Shown here: positions 17,229 to 26,460 of the stretch, piece by piece
How positions within the stretch are numbered: the first letter of the stretch is position 1
How the letters are laid out: each line of letters opens with the position of its first letter
Source of the DNA: Amycolatopsis lurida
GTDB taxonomy: Bacteria; Actinomycetota; Actinomycetes; Mycobacteriales; Pseudonocardiaceae
DNA length: 64,000 nt
NCBI RefSeq assembly: GCF_900105055.1
Contig: NZ_FNTA01000004.1
Coordinates: 5,921,501 to 5,985,500 of the forward strand
Direction of reading: 5' to 3'
Made by a program: the position numbers and the translations under genes
Notes under the pieces: model-generated
What the model was told of the DNA's origin: nothing
The model's input: the letters and a program-made list of their open reading frames with translations, nothing else
Database searches by the model: none

Positions 17229-18262
17229 GAGGTGTAGTGTCGCACCCCGTCGGTCTCGGCCGCGGTGAGTTTCCCTTGAGCCACCAGCAGATCCAGATGC
17301 GAGCCGGTTTCGAGCACGGCGAGCATCTGGTTGAACGGGTCCATGTCGGGAAGTTTGCGCTGCCTCCGCGTCCAGCCCAGCCGCAGCGCGACCTCGTACG
17401 CGGTCGTGACTTCCGCGGTGATCTCGGCGCCCATGACTTCGAGCCGGTCTCGGTGGTGTTCCAGCAGTTCGTCGACGCGGGCGTGGACGCTGCCGGTGAC
17501 CGGACCGTGCGCGGGGAGCATGCGCCGGTCCGGCATCTCGCGGACCAGGCGCAGGGAGTCGAGATAGTCGTGCAGGGGCAGTTCGGTCGGCACCGGCTGG
17601 AAGCCGATGGACGGCGTGATGTGCGGCAGCACGTGGTCGCCGGAGAACACCAGCCCGGCGTCGTCGTCGACGAAGACGACGTGCCCGTCCGTGTGGCCGG
17701 GCGTGTGCACGATGTCGAACTCGCGGCCGGGCACGATCTCGCGTTTGCCGGGGACGAGCCATTCGTCGGGCTGTTCCCACAGATGCGCCTCGGTGTGCCG
17801 GACACCGCCGAAGGCCTTGGCGAGTTCCTCGACGACCGGCCCCGCGCCGCACCGTTCGAGCAGGCTGACCTGCGCCTCCATCGGGAAGCGGTCCGGGTCG
17901 CCGGAGCGGACCAGCGACGGCTCCTCCCGCTTCCCGAGCCCGAGCCTGCCGCCGAACTCACGGCGCAGCTCCACGGCGAGGGTGTAGTGATCGCGATGCA
18001 CGTGGGTGATCAGGAATTCGTCGATGTCGCCGAGGTCGGTACCGAGCGCCTTCAACCCGCGCGAAAGCCGTTCGCGCGCCGATTCGAGCGCCCAGCCCGA
18101 GTCCACGAGGACCAGGCGGGTTCCGTCGGTGACGACGTAGATGTTGACCGCGCGCAACGCGTCGTGCGGCAGGGGGAGCGGGATCCGGTGGACCCCAGGC
18201 GTGACCGTGTAGACGCCTGGCTCGGCCCAGTCCCGCTCGCCGTCTTCGGGCAACGGCTCCAT
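17225..18262 (-). CDS. MBL-fold metallo-hydrolase
   Basis: A 345-residue metallo-beta-lactamase-fold hydrolase with the metal ligand motif THVHRDH (HxHxDH), then HTPGHTDGH and FSGDHVLP, which complete a two-metal site. A C-terminal helical extension resembles the LACTB2 branch. The start codon 18262 follows GGAGGT; an in-frame GTG/ATG region further upstream has no such site. Coupled by ATGA to the acetyltransferase. The substrate cannot be read from the sequence. Confidence 0.85.
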   Translation of the reverse strand: MEPLPEDGERDWAEPGVYTVTPGVHRIPLPLPHDALRAVNIYVVTDGTRLVLVDSGWALESARERLSRGLKALGTDLGDIDEFLITHVHRDHYTLAVELRREFGGRLGLGKREEPSLVRSGDPDRFPMEAQVSLLERCGAGPVVEELAKAFGGVRHTEAHLWEQPDEWLVPGKREIVPGREFDIVHTPGHTDGHVVFVDDDAGLVFSGDHVLPHITPSIGFQPVPTELPLHDYLDSLRLVREMPDRRMLPAHGPVTGSVHARVDELLEHHRDRLEVMGAEITAEVTTAYEVALRLGWTRRQRKLPDMDPFNQMLAVLETGSHLDLLVAQGKLTAAETDGVRHYTS

Positions 18263-18361
18263 GGTGACCTCCGTCCCGGACGCACTCCAGCGTGCCGCCC
18301 CAGTCCCTCCACCTTGAGCCGCCGGAAGCCGAGTGTCCACTTCAGGAGTGTGAGACCCCGA

Positions 18362-19168
18362 TCACTTGTCGTCCTGTTTCAGCGCGGTGTCGATGGTGAG
18401 CGCCGACGCGACCACCATCGACGCCAGCGGGTCCCGCAGCGGACGGTGGATCTCGACGACGTAGTTGTCGGCGGTGGTGAACGCGGCCTTCACGAAACCG
18501 CCCCAGGTCTTCGTGATCCGCGCGATCTCGACGTCCGCGTGGTCCTTGATCGCGAAGTTCCACGCCCGCCAGTTCTCCGCGAAGATCCCGCCGACCTTCC
18601 GCCCGTCGACCACGAAACCCAGCCGGATCTTGCCGAAGACGTTCTCCTGCACGATCTCGCCGATCGGGGTGTCGTCGGCCTTCGTCACCAGGAACCGGGA
18701 TTTGAACACCTTCGCCGGCCGCGTCACCTTCAGCACGGTGCTGTGGTTCGCGTCCCGGATTTCGAAGCGATGGGTCAGGAACTGGTCGTAGTTGGTGAGC
18801 AGCCGGATGGCCTTCTTCAACGTGCTCTGCCCGACCTGCACGACGCCGCCGAGGCGGTTGCCGTTCTGGTCGAACACCCCGAACTCGTTGGCCATCTCGA
18901 TGAGTTTCGCGCGCTGGTTGACCACGAGCACGGGTTCGGAGAACAGTGTCCCGCCGCCGACGACACCGCCGCCGCGGCCTTGGGTACCCGTCGCCGCCTG
19001 CGCCCGGATCCTGTCCGGATCATGCGCGCCTTCGATGTCCAGCTCGATCATCTCGGCGTCGTGCGACGGCCGCGTGTTCGCGGTCCAGGCCTGCCCGTCC
19101 CACCACCGGTACAGCCGGGGGTTCTGCCGGTCGGGATACCAGCCGGCGGGCTGTGGGGAGCTCGTCAT
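18362..19168 (-). CDS. DUF2510 plus LURP-one/scramblase-like domain protein
   Basis: A 268-residue protein. Residues 8-32 (GWYPDRQNPRLYRWWDGQAW) are a DUF2510 domain, a short actinobacterial module usually near membranes. The rest has the repeated beta-strand pattern of the LURP-one-related / phospholipid scramblase fold (YDQFLTHRFEIRD; KTWGGFVKAAFTTADNYVVE). There is no signal peptide. A membrane-lipid-associated role is only a guess from the fold. Confidence 0.75.
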   Translation of the reverse strand: MTSSPQPAGWYPDRQNPRLYRWWDGQAWTANTRPSHDAEMIELDIEGAHDPDRIRAQAATGTQGRGGGVVGGGTLFSEPVLVVNQRAKLIEMANEFGVFDQNGNRLGGVVQVGQSTLKKAIRLLTNYDQFLTHRFEIRDANHSTVLKVTRPAKVFKSRFLVTKADDTPIGEIVQENVFGKIRLGFVVDGRKVGGIFAENWRAWNFAIKDHADVEIARITKTWGGFVKAAFTTADNYVVEIHRPLRDPLASMVVASALTIDTALKQDDK

Positions 19169-19288
19169 GGCAGGTCAGCGTAATGCGCCGGGCGCGGAAT
19201 CGGGCTCGTCGACGGCAATTGCGTCGAATGTCCGTGTCCTCCCCCGCCCCGCCGCCCCGCCAGGTCGGACCAAGGGGAGAATCCGGGT

Positions 19289-20326
19289 GTGAACGAACGA
19301 CCTTGGCCCCTTGGCGCGGCCACCGCGATCGGTTCCCTGCCCGGTACCGATCCGGTCGAGGCCGCTTCGATCGTGTTCGGCGAACTGCCCGAATTCCCCT
19401 GTATGCCCGAGCTTCCCGCCCGCGGCGTCGGGGCCGACATGATCGGCCGCACGGCGGCGCTGCTGGTCGACCTCGCGGTCGAGGTGGTGCCGAGCGGTTA
19501 CCGGGTCGCCGCCCGTCCCGGGCACGACCACCGCCGGGCCGTCGACCTGATGAACTGGGACCTCGACGCCGTCCAGGAGGCGCGGGAAAAGGCGGGCGCC
19601 GCGCCGCCCGCCTTCAAGATCCAGGTCGCCGGGCCGTGGACGCTCGCCGCGAACGTCGAGCTCCCGCGCGGGCACCGAATCCTCACCGACAAGGGCGCCC
19701 TGCGAGATTTCGCCGCGTCGCTGCTCGATGGGCTGGCCGGGCACGTCGCGGAACTGAAGTCGCGCATCGGCGCGCCGGTGGTGATCCAGTTCGACGAACC
19801 GTCGCTGCCGGAGGTCCTCGCCGGTGATCTCCCGACGGCGTCCGGCTACGGCACCGTTCCCGCCGTGCCCGCCCCGGAGGCACGCGAACTGCTGTCGACG
19901 GTGATCTCCGGGGCGGAGCGGATCACCGGTCAGCCGGTCGCGGTGCACTGCTGCGCCGAAAAGCCGCCGATCCCGTTGCTGCGCGCGGCGGGGGCACAGG
20001 CGATCGCCTTCGATTTCACCCTGCTGAAAGGCGCTTCGCCCGCGCAGCTGGACGAGATCGGCGAGGCGCTGGATTCCGGCACGACGCTGATGCTCGGACT
20101 CGTCCCCACGACCGACCCCGGGGTCCCGGTCGAGCTGCGCGAGGTGGTCACGCCCGTGTTCAAACTCGTCGACCGGCTGGGTTTCCGTCGCGAGATCCTC
20201 GCCGAACGGGTCGTGCCGACCCCTGCGTGCGGTCTGGCCGGCGCCACTCCCGACTGGATGCGCCGCGCGCTCACGCTCAGCCGGGAGGCGGGCAAGGCTT
20301 TCACCGAACCGCCTGAAGGCTGGTGA
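19289..20326 (+). CDS. MetE C-terminal domain-like protein (standalone)
   Basis: A 345-residue protein related to the catalytic barrel of cobalamin-independent methionine synthase. Candidate zinc ligands are in AVHCCAEKP and PTPACGLAG, and the substrate segment VIQFDEPSLPEVL is conserved. It lacks the N-terminal barrel of full-length MetE. It starts at GTG 19289 after GGGGAG. It corresponds to Rv3015c, just upstream of ligA. A methyltransferase using a small methyl donor, rather than a complete methionine synthase, is plausible. Confidence 0.8.
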   Translation: MNERPWPLGAATAIGSLPGTDPVEAASIVFGELPEFPCMPELPARGVGADMIGRTAALLVDLAVEVVPSGYRVAARPGHDHRRAVDLMNWDLDAVQEAREKAGAAPPAFKIQVAGPWTLAANVELPRGHRILTDKGALRDFAASLLDGLAGHVAELKSRIGAPVVIQFDEPSLPEVLAGDLPTASGYGTVPAVPAPEARELLSTVISGAERITGQPVAVHCCAEKPPIPLLRAAGAQAIAFDFTLLKGASPAQLDEIGEALDSGTTLMLGLVPTTDPGVPVELREVVTPVFKLVDRLGFRREILAERVVPTPACGLAGATPDWMRRALTLSREAGKAFTEPPEGW

Positions 20327-20348
20327 GCGGCGCGGTAGCGTGCCCGTC

Positions 20349-21041
20349 ATGCGTTTGTTCCGCCGTTCCCGCAAAACCGAGGACGTTCCCGACCCCCGCA
20401 CCGCCTGGCCGGAGCAGCCGGTCCCCGAGGACGCGGCCGCCGCGGCGGCGAAGTTCTGGGAGGCCTGGTTCGCGCTCCTCCCGGAGGTCAGCGCCGCCCT
20501 CGGCGATCGAGAACCGCATCGGGTGGAACACGACCTCTGCACCATCGTCGAGGCGCTGCACCCCCGGCTGCACTTCTCCCTCGATCGTGGGCACCGGGCG
20601 ATCTACTCGCTGGTGCTGACCGGCCAGGAGGATCCGGAACTGCGCCCGTACACCGACGCGTGGAAGGCCGCGGCGCCGCCGGAGGACGCCATCTGGGAGT
20701 ACCACGACTCCGTGCCGCCGGTGCCCGATCCGAGTGAGGTCACCGTCAACCTCGGCGAGACGCGGATCGCGCTCGCCGACGTCCGGGTGACCGCGAAGGT
20801 CGACGAATCAGCCGGACGGGTGGACGTGACCGTGTTCCATCCGCTGATCGACGAGCTCGCACCGGAGACCCGGACGACCATGACCTTCCTGCCGCTGGAC
20901 GCCACGCTGGGTGAGCGGGTCGCGGCCGAGCGGCTGGGCAGGGTCGAGCTGGTGACCGAGGCCCAGGACGGGCAGCTGACCCTCCTGGAACTGCGAGAGG
21001 TGGTCGGCAGGCTGTCCGGAAATGTCGGTGCCTCCGACTAG
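20349..21041 (+). CDS. Conserved hypothetical protein
   Basis: A 230-residue soluble protein that I do not recognise. It has a basic start (MRLFRRSRK), an AAAAAAKFWEAWFALLPEV helix and mixed beta-rich remainder with many acidic residues. TAGCGT at 20336-20341 ends seven bases before ATG 20349, which fits a leaderless start and argues against the earlier GTG. It lies between the MetE-like gene and ligA on the same strand. Confidence 0.65.
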   Translation: MRLFRRSRKTEDVPDPRTAWPEQPVPEDAAAAAAKFWEAWFALLPEVSAALGDREPHRVEHDLCTIVEALHPRLHFSLDRGHRAIYSLVLTGQEDPELRPYTDAWKAAAPPEDAIWEYHDSVPPVPDPSEVTVNLGETRIALADVRVTAKVDESAGRVDVTVFHPLIDELAPETRTTMTFLPLDATLGERVAAERLGRVELVTEAQDGQLTLLELREVVGRLSGNVGASD

Positions 21042-21051
21042 AGTCACCCCC

Positions 21052-23184
21052 GTGAGCAGCGAACTTCCCGAGAATCCCGAGCCCGCGCAGGATGTCACCG
21101 ACGTACCGGCCGACGTCCGTGAAAGGCATGCCGAACTGGCGGAGGAGATCCGCGGTCACCAGTTCCGGTACTACGTGCTGGATTCACCGATCGTGTCCGA
21201 CGGCCAGTTCGACGAGCTGCTCAACGAACTTCAGGCCATCGAAGACGAGCACCCCGGGTTGGTGACGCCGGACTCGCCGACGCAGAACGTCGGCGGCACG
21301 TTCTCCACCGAGTTCGTCGCGCACGACCACCTCGAGCGCATGCTCAGCCTGGACAACGTCTTCGACACCGGCGAGTTCGAGACCTGGGTCGAGCGGGTCC
21401 AGAAGGAGATCGGCGCGACGAGGTACCTCGCCGAACTGAAGATCGACGGGCTCGCGATCAACCTGCTGTACGAGAACGGCCGGCTGACCCGGGCGCTGAC
21501 CAGGGGCGACGGCCGCACCGGCGAGGACGTCACGCTCAACGTCCGCACGCTGGAGCAGGTGCCCGAGCGGCTGACGGGGACGGACGAGTTCCCGGTGCCC
21601 GCGCTGGTCGAAGTCCGTGGTGAGGTGTACTTCCGCGTCGAGGACTTCCTGGCGCTGAACGCGAAGATGGTCGAGGCGGGCAAGGATCCGTACGCGAACC
21701 CGCGCAACACCGCGGCCGGGTCGTTGCGGCAGAAGGATCCCAAGATCACGAAGTCCCGCAACCTGCGGCTGATCTGCCACGGTCTCGGCAAACGCGAGGG
21801 CTTCGAACCGAAGCGCCAGTCCGAGGCGTACGACGCCCTGGCCGCGTGGGGCCTGCCGGTCTCGCCGCACAGCAAGGTGCTCGGTTCGGGCAAGGAACTG
21901 CTGGACCACATCGAATACTGGGGCGAGCACCGCCACGACGCCGAGCACGAGATCGACGGCGTCGTCATCAAGGTCGACGAGGTCGCGCTGCAACGCCGTC
22001 TCGGCACGACCTCGCGGGCTCCGCGCTGGGCGATCGCGTACAAGTACCCGCCGGAAGAGGCGATCACGACCCTGCTGGACATCCAGGTCAACGTCGGCCG
22101 CACCGGGCGGGTCACCCCGTTCGCGGTGATGGAACCGGTGAAGGTGGCCGGGTCCACGGTGGCGATGGCGACGCTGCACAACCAGGAAGAGGTCAAACGC
22201 AAGGGCGTGCTGATCGGGGACAAGGTCGTCATCCGCAAGGCGGGCGACGTCATCCCCGAGGTGCTCGGCCCGGTCGCCGACGCGCGCACCGGCGAAGAGC
22301 GCGAGTTCGTGATGCCGTTGCGCTGCCCCAACTGCGACACCGAACTGGCGTACCAGAAGGAAGGCGACATCGACATCCGTTGCCCGAATTCGCGGTCCTG
22401 TCCGGCGCAGTTGCGTGAGCGGCTGTTCCATCTGGGCGGGCGGGGCGCGTTCGACATCGAGGTGCTCGGCTACGAGGCCGCGGTCGCGATCCTGGACGCC
22501 GGTGTCGTGCACGACGAAGGCGACATCTTCGAGCTGGACGAGGAAAAACTGCTCCAGGTGGAGCTGTTCCGCACCAAGGCGGGGGAGCTGTCGGCCAATG
22601 GGCGCAAGCTGCTGGACAACCTGGAAACAGTGAAGGACCGTCCACTGTGGAAGGTCATCGTCGGCCTGTCGATCCGGCACGTCGGCCCGACGGCGGCGCA
22701 GGCGCTCGCGCGGGAATTCGGCTCGCTGGAACGGATCGAGAACGCCTCGGAGGAAGAGCTCTCCAGCGTCGACGGTGTCGGCCCGACCATCGCGCGCGCG
22801 GCGAAGGAATGGTTCGAGGTCGACTGGCACCGCGAGATCGTCGAGAAGTGGCGCGCGGCGGGCGTGCGGATGGAGGAGGAGCGCGACGAGTCCATCCCGC
22901 GCAACCTCGAAGGCCTGTCGATCGTCGTCACCGGTTCGCTGAACGACTACTCCCGCGACGAGGCCAAGGAGTTCATCATGGCCCGCGGCGGGAAGGCGGC
23001 CGGTTCGGTGTCGAAGAAGACGGCGTTCGTCGTCGTCGGCGACGCGCCGGGCACGAAGTACGACAAGGCCGTCCAGCTGAAGGTGCCGGTACTAGACGAG
23101 AACGGGTTCCGCGTGCTGCTGGAAAGCGGCCCCGAGGCCGCGGCCGAGCTCGCGCTGCCGACCGAGGAGGGCGCCGGTGAGTGA
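21052..23184 (+). CDS. ligA: NAD-dependent DNA ligase LigA
   Basis: A 710-residue LigA with all domains: Ia (FRYYVLDSPIVSDGQFDELL), adenylation domain with the AMP-accepting lysine K130 in LAELKIDGLAINL, OB fold, four-cysteine zinc finger (CPNCDTELAYQ and CPNSRSCPAQ), helix-hairpin-helix region and a C-terminal BRCT domain (GLSIVVTGSLNDYSRDEAKE). It seals nicks in replication and repair. GTG 21052 is preferred: TAGAGT at 21039-21044 fits a leaderless start seven bases away. Confidence 0.97.
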   Translation: MSSELPENPEPAQDVTDVPADVRERHAELAEEIRGHQFRYYVLDSPIVSDGQFDELLNELQAIEDEHPGLVTPDSPTQNVGGTFSTEFVAHDHLERMLSLDNVFDTGEFETWVERVQKEIGATRYLAELKIDGLAINLLYENGRLTRALTRGDGRTGEDVTLNVRTLEQVPERLTGTDEFPVPALVEVRGEVYFRVEDFLALNAKMVEAGKDPYANPRNTAAGSLRQKDPKITKSRNLRLICHGLGKREGFEPKRQSEAYDALAAWGLPVSPHSKVLGSGKELLDHIEYWGEHRHDAEHEIDGVVIKVDEVALQRRLGTTSRAPRWAIAYKYPPEEAITTLLDIQVNVGRTGRVTPFAVMEPVKVAGSTVAMATLHNQEEVKRKGVLIGDKVVIRKAGDVIPEVLGPVADARTGEEREFVMPLRCPNCDTELAYQKEGDIDIRCPNSRSCPAQLRERLFHLGGRGAFDIEVLGYEAAVAILDAGVVHDEGDIFELDEEKLLQVELFRTKAGELSANGRKLLDNLETVKDRPLWKVIVGLSIRHVGPTAAQALAREFGSLERIENASEEELSSVDGVGPTIARAAKEWFEVDWHREIVEKWRAAGVRMEEERDESIPRNLEGLSIVVTGSLNDYSRDEAKEFIMARGGKAAGSVSKKTAFVVVGDAPGTKYDKAVQLKVPVLDENGFRVLLESGPEAAAELALPTEEGAGE

Positions 23185-23674
23185 CCTGGAGATCCGGCCG
23201 GCCCGGCCCGATGAGCTGACTGAGGTCGGGCAGCTCACGCTGGCCGCGTACTCCGCGGAGCGGACCCTTGTCGACGGCGCCGGCTACGCCACCGAACTGC
23301 TCGACGCCGCCCGGCGGGCGGAGCTGGCCGAGCTCCTGGTCGCGGTGGACGGGGACGGCGCACTGGCCGGCACGGTCACCATCGCCCGGCCGGGGACCGA
23401 GTTCGCCGAGCTGTCCCACGAGGGCGAGCTGGAGTTCCGGATGCTCGCCGTGCGGCCCTCGGCGGCCGGACGCGGCATCGGCGAGGCGCTGACCAGGGCG
23501 GTCATCGCGCGGGCGCGGGAACTCGGCGTGGCGAGGGTGGTGCTGTGCAGCCTGGTCACGATGGAGCGGGCGCACCGGCTCTACGAGCGGCTCGGCTTCG
23601 TGCGGCTGCCCGAACGGGACTGGGAGCCGCATCCAGGCGTGACCCTGATCGCCTACGGCCTGGAGCTCACTTGA
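23177..23674 (+). CDS. GNAT family N-acetyltransferase
   Basis: A 165-residue GNAT protein with the acetyl-CoA loop LAVRPSAAGRGIGEALTRA and C-terminal AHRLYERLGFVRLPERDW. Its GTG start overlaps the end of ligA by eight bases, so the two are translationally linked. The substrate is unknown. Confidence 0.85.
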   Translation: MSDLEIRPARPDELTEVGQLTLAAYSAERTLVDGAGYATELLDAARRAELAELLVAVDGDGALAGTVTIARPGTEFAELSHEGELEFRMLAVRPSAAGRGIGEALTRAVIARARELGVARVVLCSLVTMERAHRLYERLGFVRLPERDWEPHPGVTLIAYGLELT

Positions 23675-23678
23675 CCCC

Positions 23679-23745
23679 CCGCATTTAGTCCTCTGGATGC
23701 GGTAGTTCGTAACGCCGACTACCGCATCCAGAGGACGAAACGCGG
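23679..23745. repeat. Long inverted repeat with conserved TAGTC/GACGA ends
   Basis: Arms of about 28 bases surround an 11-base loop. The left end (23680-23690) is CGCATTTAGTC and the right end (23734-23744) is GACGAAACGCG; the inner stem CTCTGGATGCGGTAGT pairs perfectly with its partner. It lies between convergent genes and could end transcription both ways. It belongs to the same family as 5488-5547. Confidence 0.78.
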
Positions 23746-23748
23746 AAG

Positions 23749-24402
23749 TCAGCTGTCCAGTACGACGGCGACGATCCCCGCGAAGTGCGCCAAACGCGCC
23801 ACCTCGGCGGCCCGGAAGTTCGGCCCGCCCGGCCGGGCGACCAGCAGCGCCTTCCCTGGCTTCCCCAGCGGCGTCGCCGCGAGTTCGGTCCCCAGTTCCT
23901 TCCACGTCTCCGGCACCCAGGCCTCCTCGGCGTCGAGGATGGTGGCGCGTTCCAGCGGCAGCCACGGCAGGTCGGTGATCGGCGTCTCGGGCGCGGCGTT
24001 GGACGACGCGAGCCGGATCGCGCCGGCCTCGGCGTGCTCGACGACGACCGCCCAACCCGCCCGGATGATCCGCGGCACCCCTTCGGCGAGGATCTCCAGC
24101 CCCGCGGCGGGCTTCGCGGCGATCTCCTCGACCAGTTCGAGCTCGCGATGGGTGTCCAGCACCCCGGCGTACGGGCGGACGGCGTCGACCTCGACCCCGT
24201 CGACGCTTTCGGCGGCGGTGATGAGCGCGTCCGGCAGCCTGCCGGACGGGATTTCGACGACGAGGTCGTCGACGGCGACACCACCGCCGCGTTCGACCAC
24301 GTCCACGCTCAGGATGTCGGCGCCGACGGTGCCGAGCGCGGTGGCGACCGCGCCGAGGGTCCCCGGGGTGTCCGGTAATTGGACCCGGATCAGGAACGAC
24401 AC
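23749..24402 (-). CDS. ACT domain protein
   Basis: A 217-residue protein with an N-terminal ACT domain (SFLIRVQLPDTPGTLGAVAT, GTVGADILSVDVVERG) and a C-terminal region of unknown fold. ACT domains bind amino acids as regulators. The homologue Rv3013 also lies between ligA and gatC in M. tuberculosis. The start GTG 24402 follows GAGAGG. No catalytic domain is attached, so a stand-alone sensor role is inferred. Confidence 0.82.
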   Translation of the reverse strand: MSFLIRVQLPDTPGTLGAVATALGTVGADILSVDVVERGGGVAVDDLVVEIPSGRLPDALITAAESVDGVEVDAVRPYAGVLDTHRELELVEEIAAKPAAGLEILAEGVPRIIRAGWAVVVEHAEAGAIRLASSNAAPETPITDLPWLPLERATILDAEEAWVPETWKELGTELAATPLGKPGKALLVARPGGPNFRAAEVARLAHFAGIVAVVLDS

Positions 24403-24646
24403 ACGCGCCCCTCTCGCCTCAGGCGTCCCAGCCTCGCCGTGGAACGCGCTACGCCGGGCGCCGATTGTGACAGACCGGACGAGGTAATGGGGACCGACGT
24501 CCGGGGCGCGGGATAACGAACCAGGCACTCCTTACCCGACATGGGAGCGCAGGCCGCGGCATAACCCAGTCGAGTCCGCCGACGCCGCCACCATAGACTT
24601 GCAGCTTCCGACAGAACCCGCACAGCACACCCCGGGAGTCACCCGC

Positions 24647-24946
24647 GTGCCCAACATTTCCCGCGACGAGGTCGCACACCTCGCCAAGCTGGCCAGGCTT
24701 GCCGTCACCGAAGAGGAGCTGGACGTCTTCGCCGGCCAGCTCGACCAGATCCTGGACTCGGTGGCCAAGGTGAGCGAGGTCGCAGGCGAGGACGTCCCGC
24801 CCACGTCGCACGCCGTGCCGCTGACCAACGTGTTCCGTGAGGACACGGTCCGACCGGGGCTGACCCAGCAGCAGGCGCTGGCCGGTGCGCCGGCCAGCGA
24901 AGAGGGTCGTTTCCGGGTGCCGCGGATTCTGGGAGAAGAACAGTGA
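24647..24946 (+). CDS. gatC: Asp-tRNA(Asn)/Glu-tRNA(Gln) amidotransferase subunit C
   Basis: A 99-residue GatC beginning NISRDEVAHLAKLARL, which stabilises GatA in the GatCAB complex that makes Gln-tRNA(Gln) and Asn-tRNA(Asn). Start GTG 24647 has GGGAG upstream. The stop overlaps the gatA start (GTGA). Confidence 0.95.
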   Translation: MPNISRDEVAHLAKLARLAVTEEELDVFAGQLDQILDSVAKVSEVAGEDVPPTSHAVPLTNVFREDTVRPGLTQQQALAGAPASEEGRFRVPRILGEEQ

Positions 24947-26460
24947 CCGAACTCATCAAGCTGACCGCCGCCGAGCTGGCGGAGAAGATCCAGTCCCGTG
25001 AGGTCTCGGCCGTCGAGGTCACCCAGGCCCACCTGGACCGCATCGCCGAGGTCGACGACCACATCCACGCGTTCCTGCACGTCGACACCGAGGGCGCGCT
25101 CGACGCGGCCCGCGCGGTGGACGCCGACGTCGCCGAGGGCAACGCGCCGAAGTCGGCGCTCGCCGGTGTCCCGCTGGCGCTCAAGGACGTGCTGACCACC
25201 AAGGGCATCCCGACCACGGTCGGTTCGAAGACCCTGGAGAACTGGATCCCGCCGTACGACGCCACCGTGACGCGCAAGCTGCGCGAGGCCGGTGTCGTGG
25301 TGCTCGGCAAGACCAACATGGACGAGTTCGCGATGGGCTCCTCCACGGAGAACTCCGCGTTCGGCCCGACGCACAACCCGTGGGACCACGCTCGCATCCC
25401 CGGTGGTTCCGGCGGTGGCTCCTCGGCGTCCATCGCGGCGTTCGAGGCCGCGATCGCGATCGGCACCGACACCGGTGGTTCGATCCGCCAGCCCGGCGCG
25501 GTCACCGGCACCGTCGGCGTGAAGCCGACGTACGGCGGCGTCTCCCGCTACGGTCTCGTCGCCTTCTCGTCGTCGCTCGACCAGGCCGGTCCCTGCGCCC
25601 GGACGGTGCTCGACGCCGCGCTGCTGCACGAGGTCATCGCCGGGTACGACCCGATGGACTCGACCTCGATCGACGCGCCGGTCCCGCCGGTGGTCGCCGC
25701 GGCCCGTCAGGGCCTGACCGGTGACCTCAAGGGCGTCCGCGTCGGCGTGGTGAAGGAATTCGCCGGCGACGGCTACCAGCCGGGCGTGTTGCGGTCCTTC
25801 GAGGCCGCCGTCGAGCAGCTGCGCGCGCTCGGTGCCGAGGTCGTCGAGGTCTCGTGCCCGAACTTCACCTACGCGCTGCCCGCGTACTACCTGATCGCGC
25901 CGAGCGAGTGCTCGTCGAACCTCGCCCGGTTCGACGCCATGCGCTACGGCCTGCGCGTGTCCGACGACGGCGAGCACAGCGCCGAAGAGGTCATGTCGCT
26001 GACCCGCGAGAAGGGCTTCGGCCCCGAGGTCAAGCGCCGCATCATGCTCGGCACGTACGCGCTTTCCTCGGGCTACTACGACGCCTACTACGGCTCGGCG
26101 CAGAAGGTCCGCACGCTCATCACGCGCGACTTCGAAGCCGCCTACGAAAAGGTGGACGTGCTGGTCTCGCCGACCACGCCGACCACGGCGTTCAAGATCG
26201 GCGAGCGCGTCGACGACCCGATGGCGATGTACCTGGCGGACCTCTGCACCATCCCGTCGAACCTCGCCGGGAACGCCGCGATGAGTGTCCCGAGTGGACT
26301 GTCGCACGAGGACGGCCTGCCGGTCGGCCTCCAGATCATGGCCCCCGCGATGGCCGACGACCGGCTGTACCGCGTCGGTGCCGCGTACGAGGTCGCACGC
26401 GACGCCGCCAACGGTGGTTCGCTGGTGCACGAGGTTCCGGAGCTGGGAGGAAAGAAGTGA
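24943..26460 (+). CDS. gatA: Asp/Glu-tRNA amidotransferase subunit A
   Basis: A 505-residue amidase-signature protein. The Ser-cisSer-Lys triad lies in VPLALKDVLTTKG (lysine), GGSGGGSSASIAA (cis-serine region) and TDTGGSIRQPGA (nucleophile region). GatA hydrolyses glutamine and passes ammonia to GatB. Both its ends overlap neighbours by four bases (GTGA), so gatC-gatA-gatB is a tightly coupled operon. Confidence 0.97.
   Translation: MTELIKLTAAELAEKIQSREVSAVEVTQAHLDRIAEVDDHIHAFLHVDTEGALDAARAVDADVAEGNAPKSALAGVPLALKDVLTTKGIPTTVGSKTLENWIPPYDATVTRKLREAGVVVLGKTNMDEFAMGSSTENSAFGPTHNPWDHARIPGGSGGGSSASIAAFEAAIAIGTDTGGSIRQPGAVTGTVGVKPTYGGVSRYGLVAFSSSLDQAGPCARTVLDAALLHEVIAGYDPMDSTSIDAPVPPVVAAARQGLTGDLKGVRVGVVKEFAGDGYQPGVLRSFEAAVEQLRALGAEVVEVSCPNFTYALPAYYLIAPSECSSNLARFDAMRYGLRVSDDGEHSAEEVMSLTREKGFGPEVKRRIMLGTYALSSGYYDAYYGSAQKVRTLITRDFEAAYEKVDVLVSPTTPTTAFKIGERVDDPMAMYLADLCTIPSNLAGNAAMSVPSGLSHEDGLPVGLQIMAPAMADDRLYRVGAAYEVARDAANGGSLVHEVPELGGKK

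Noticed and set aside
16785..17852. A 355-residue fusion of a second protein to the GNAT gene
   Set aside because: The upstream part of that frame is an Arg/Pro-rich shadow of the metallo-hydrolase gene; the GNAT domain starts at 17228 with the expected ATGA overlap.
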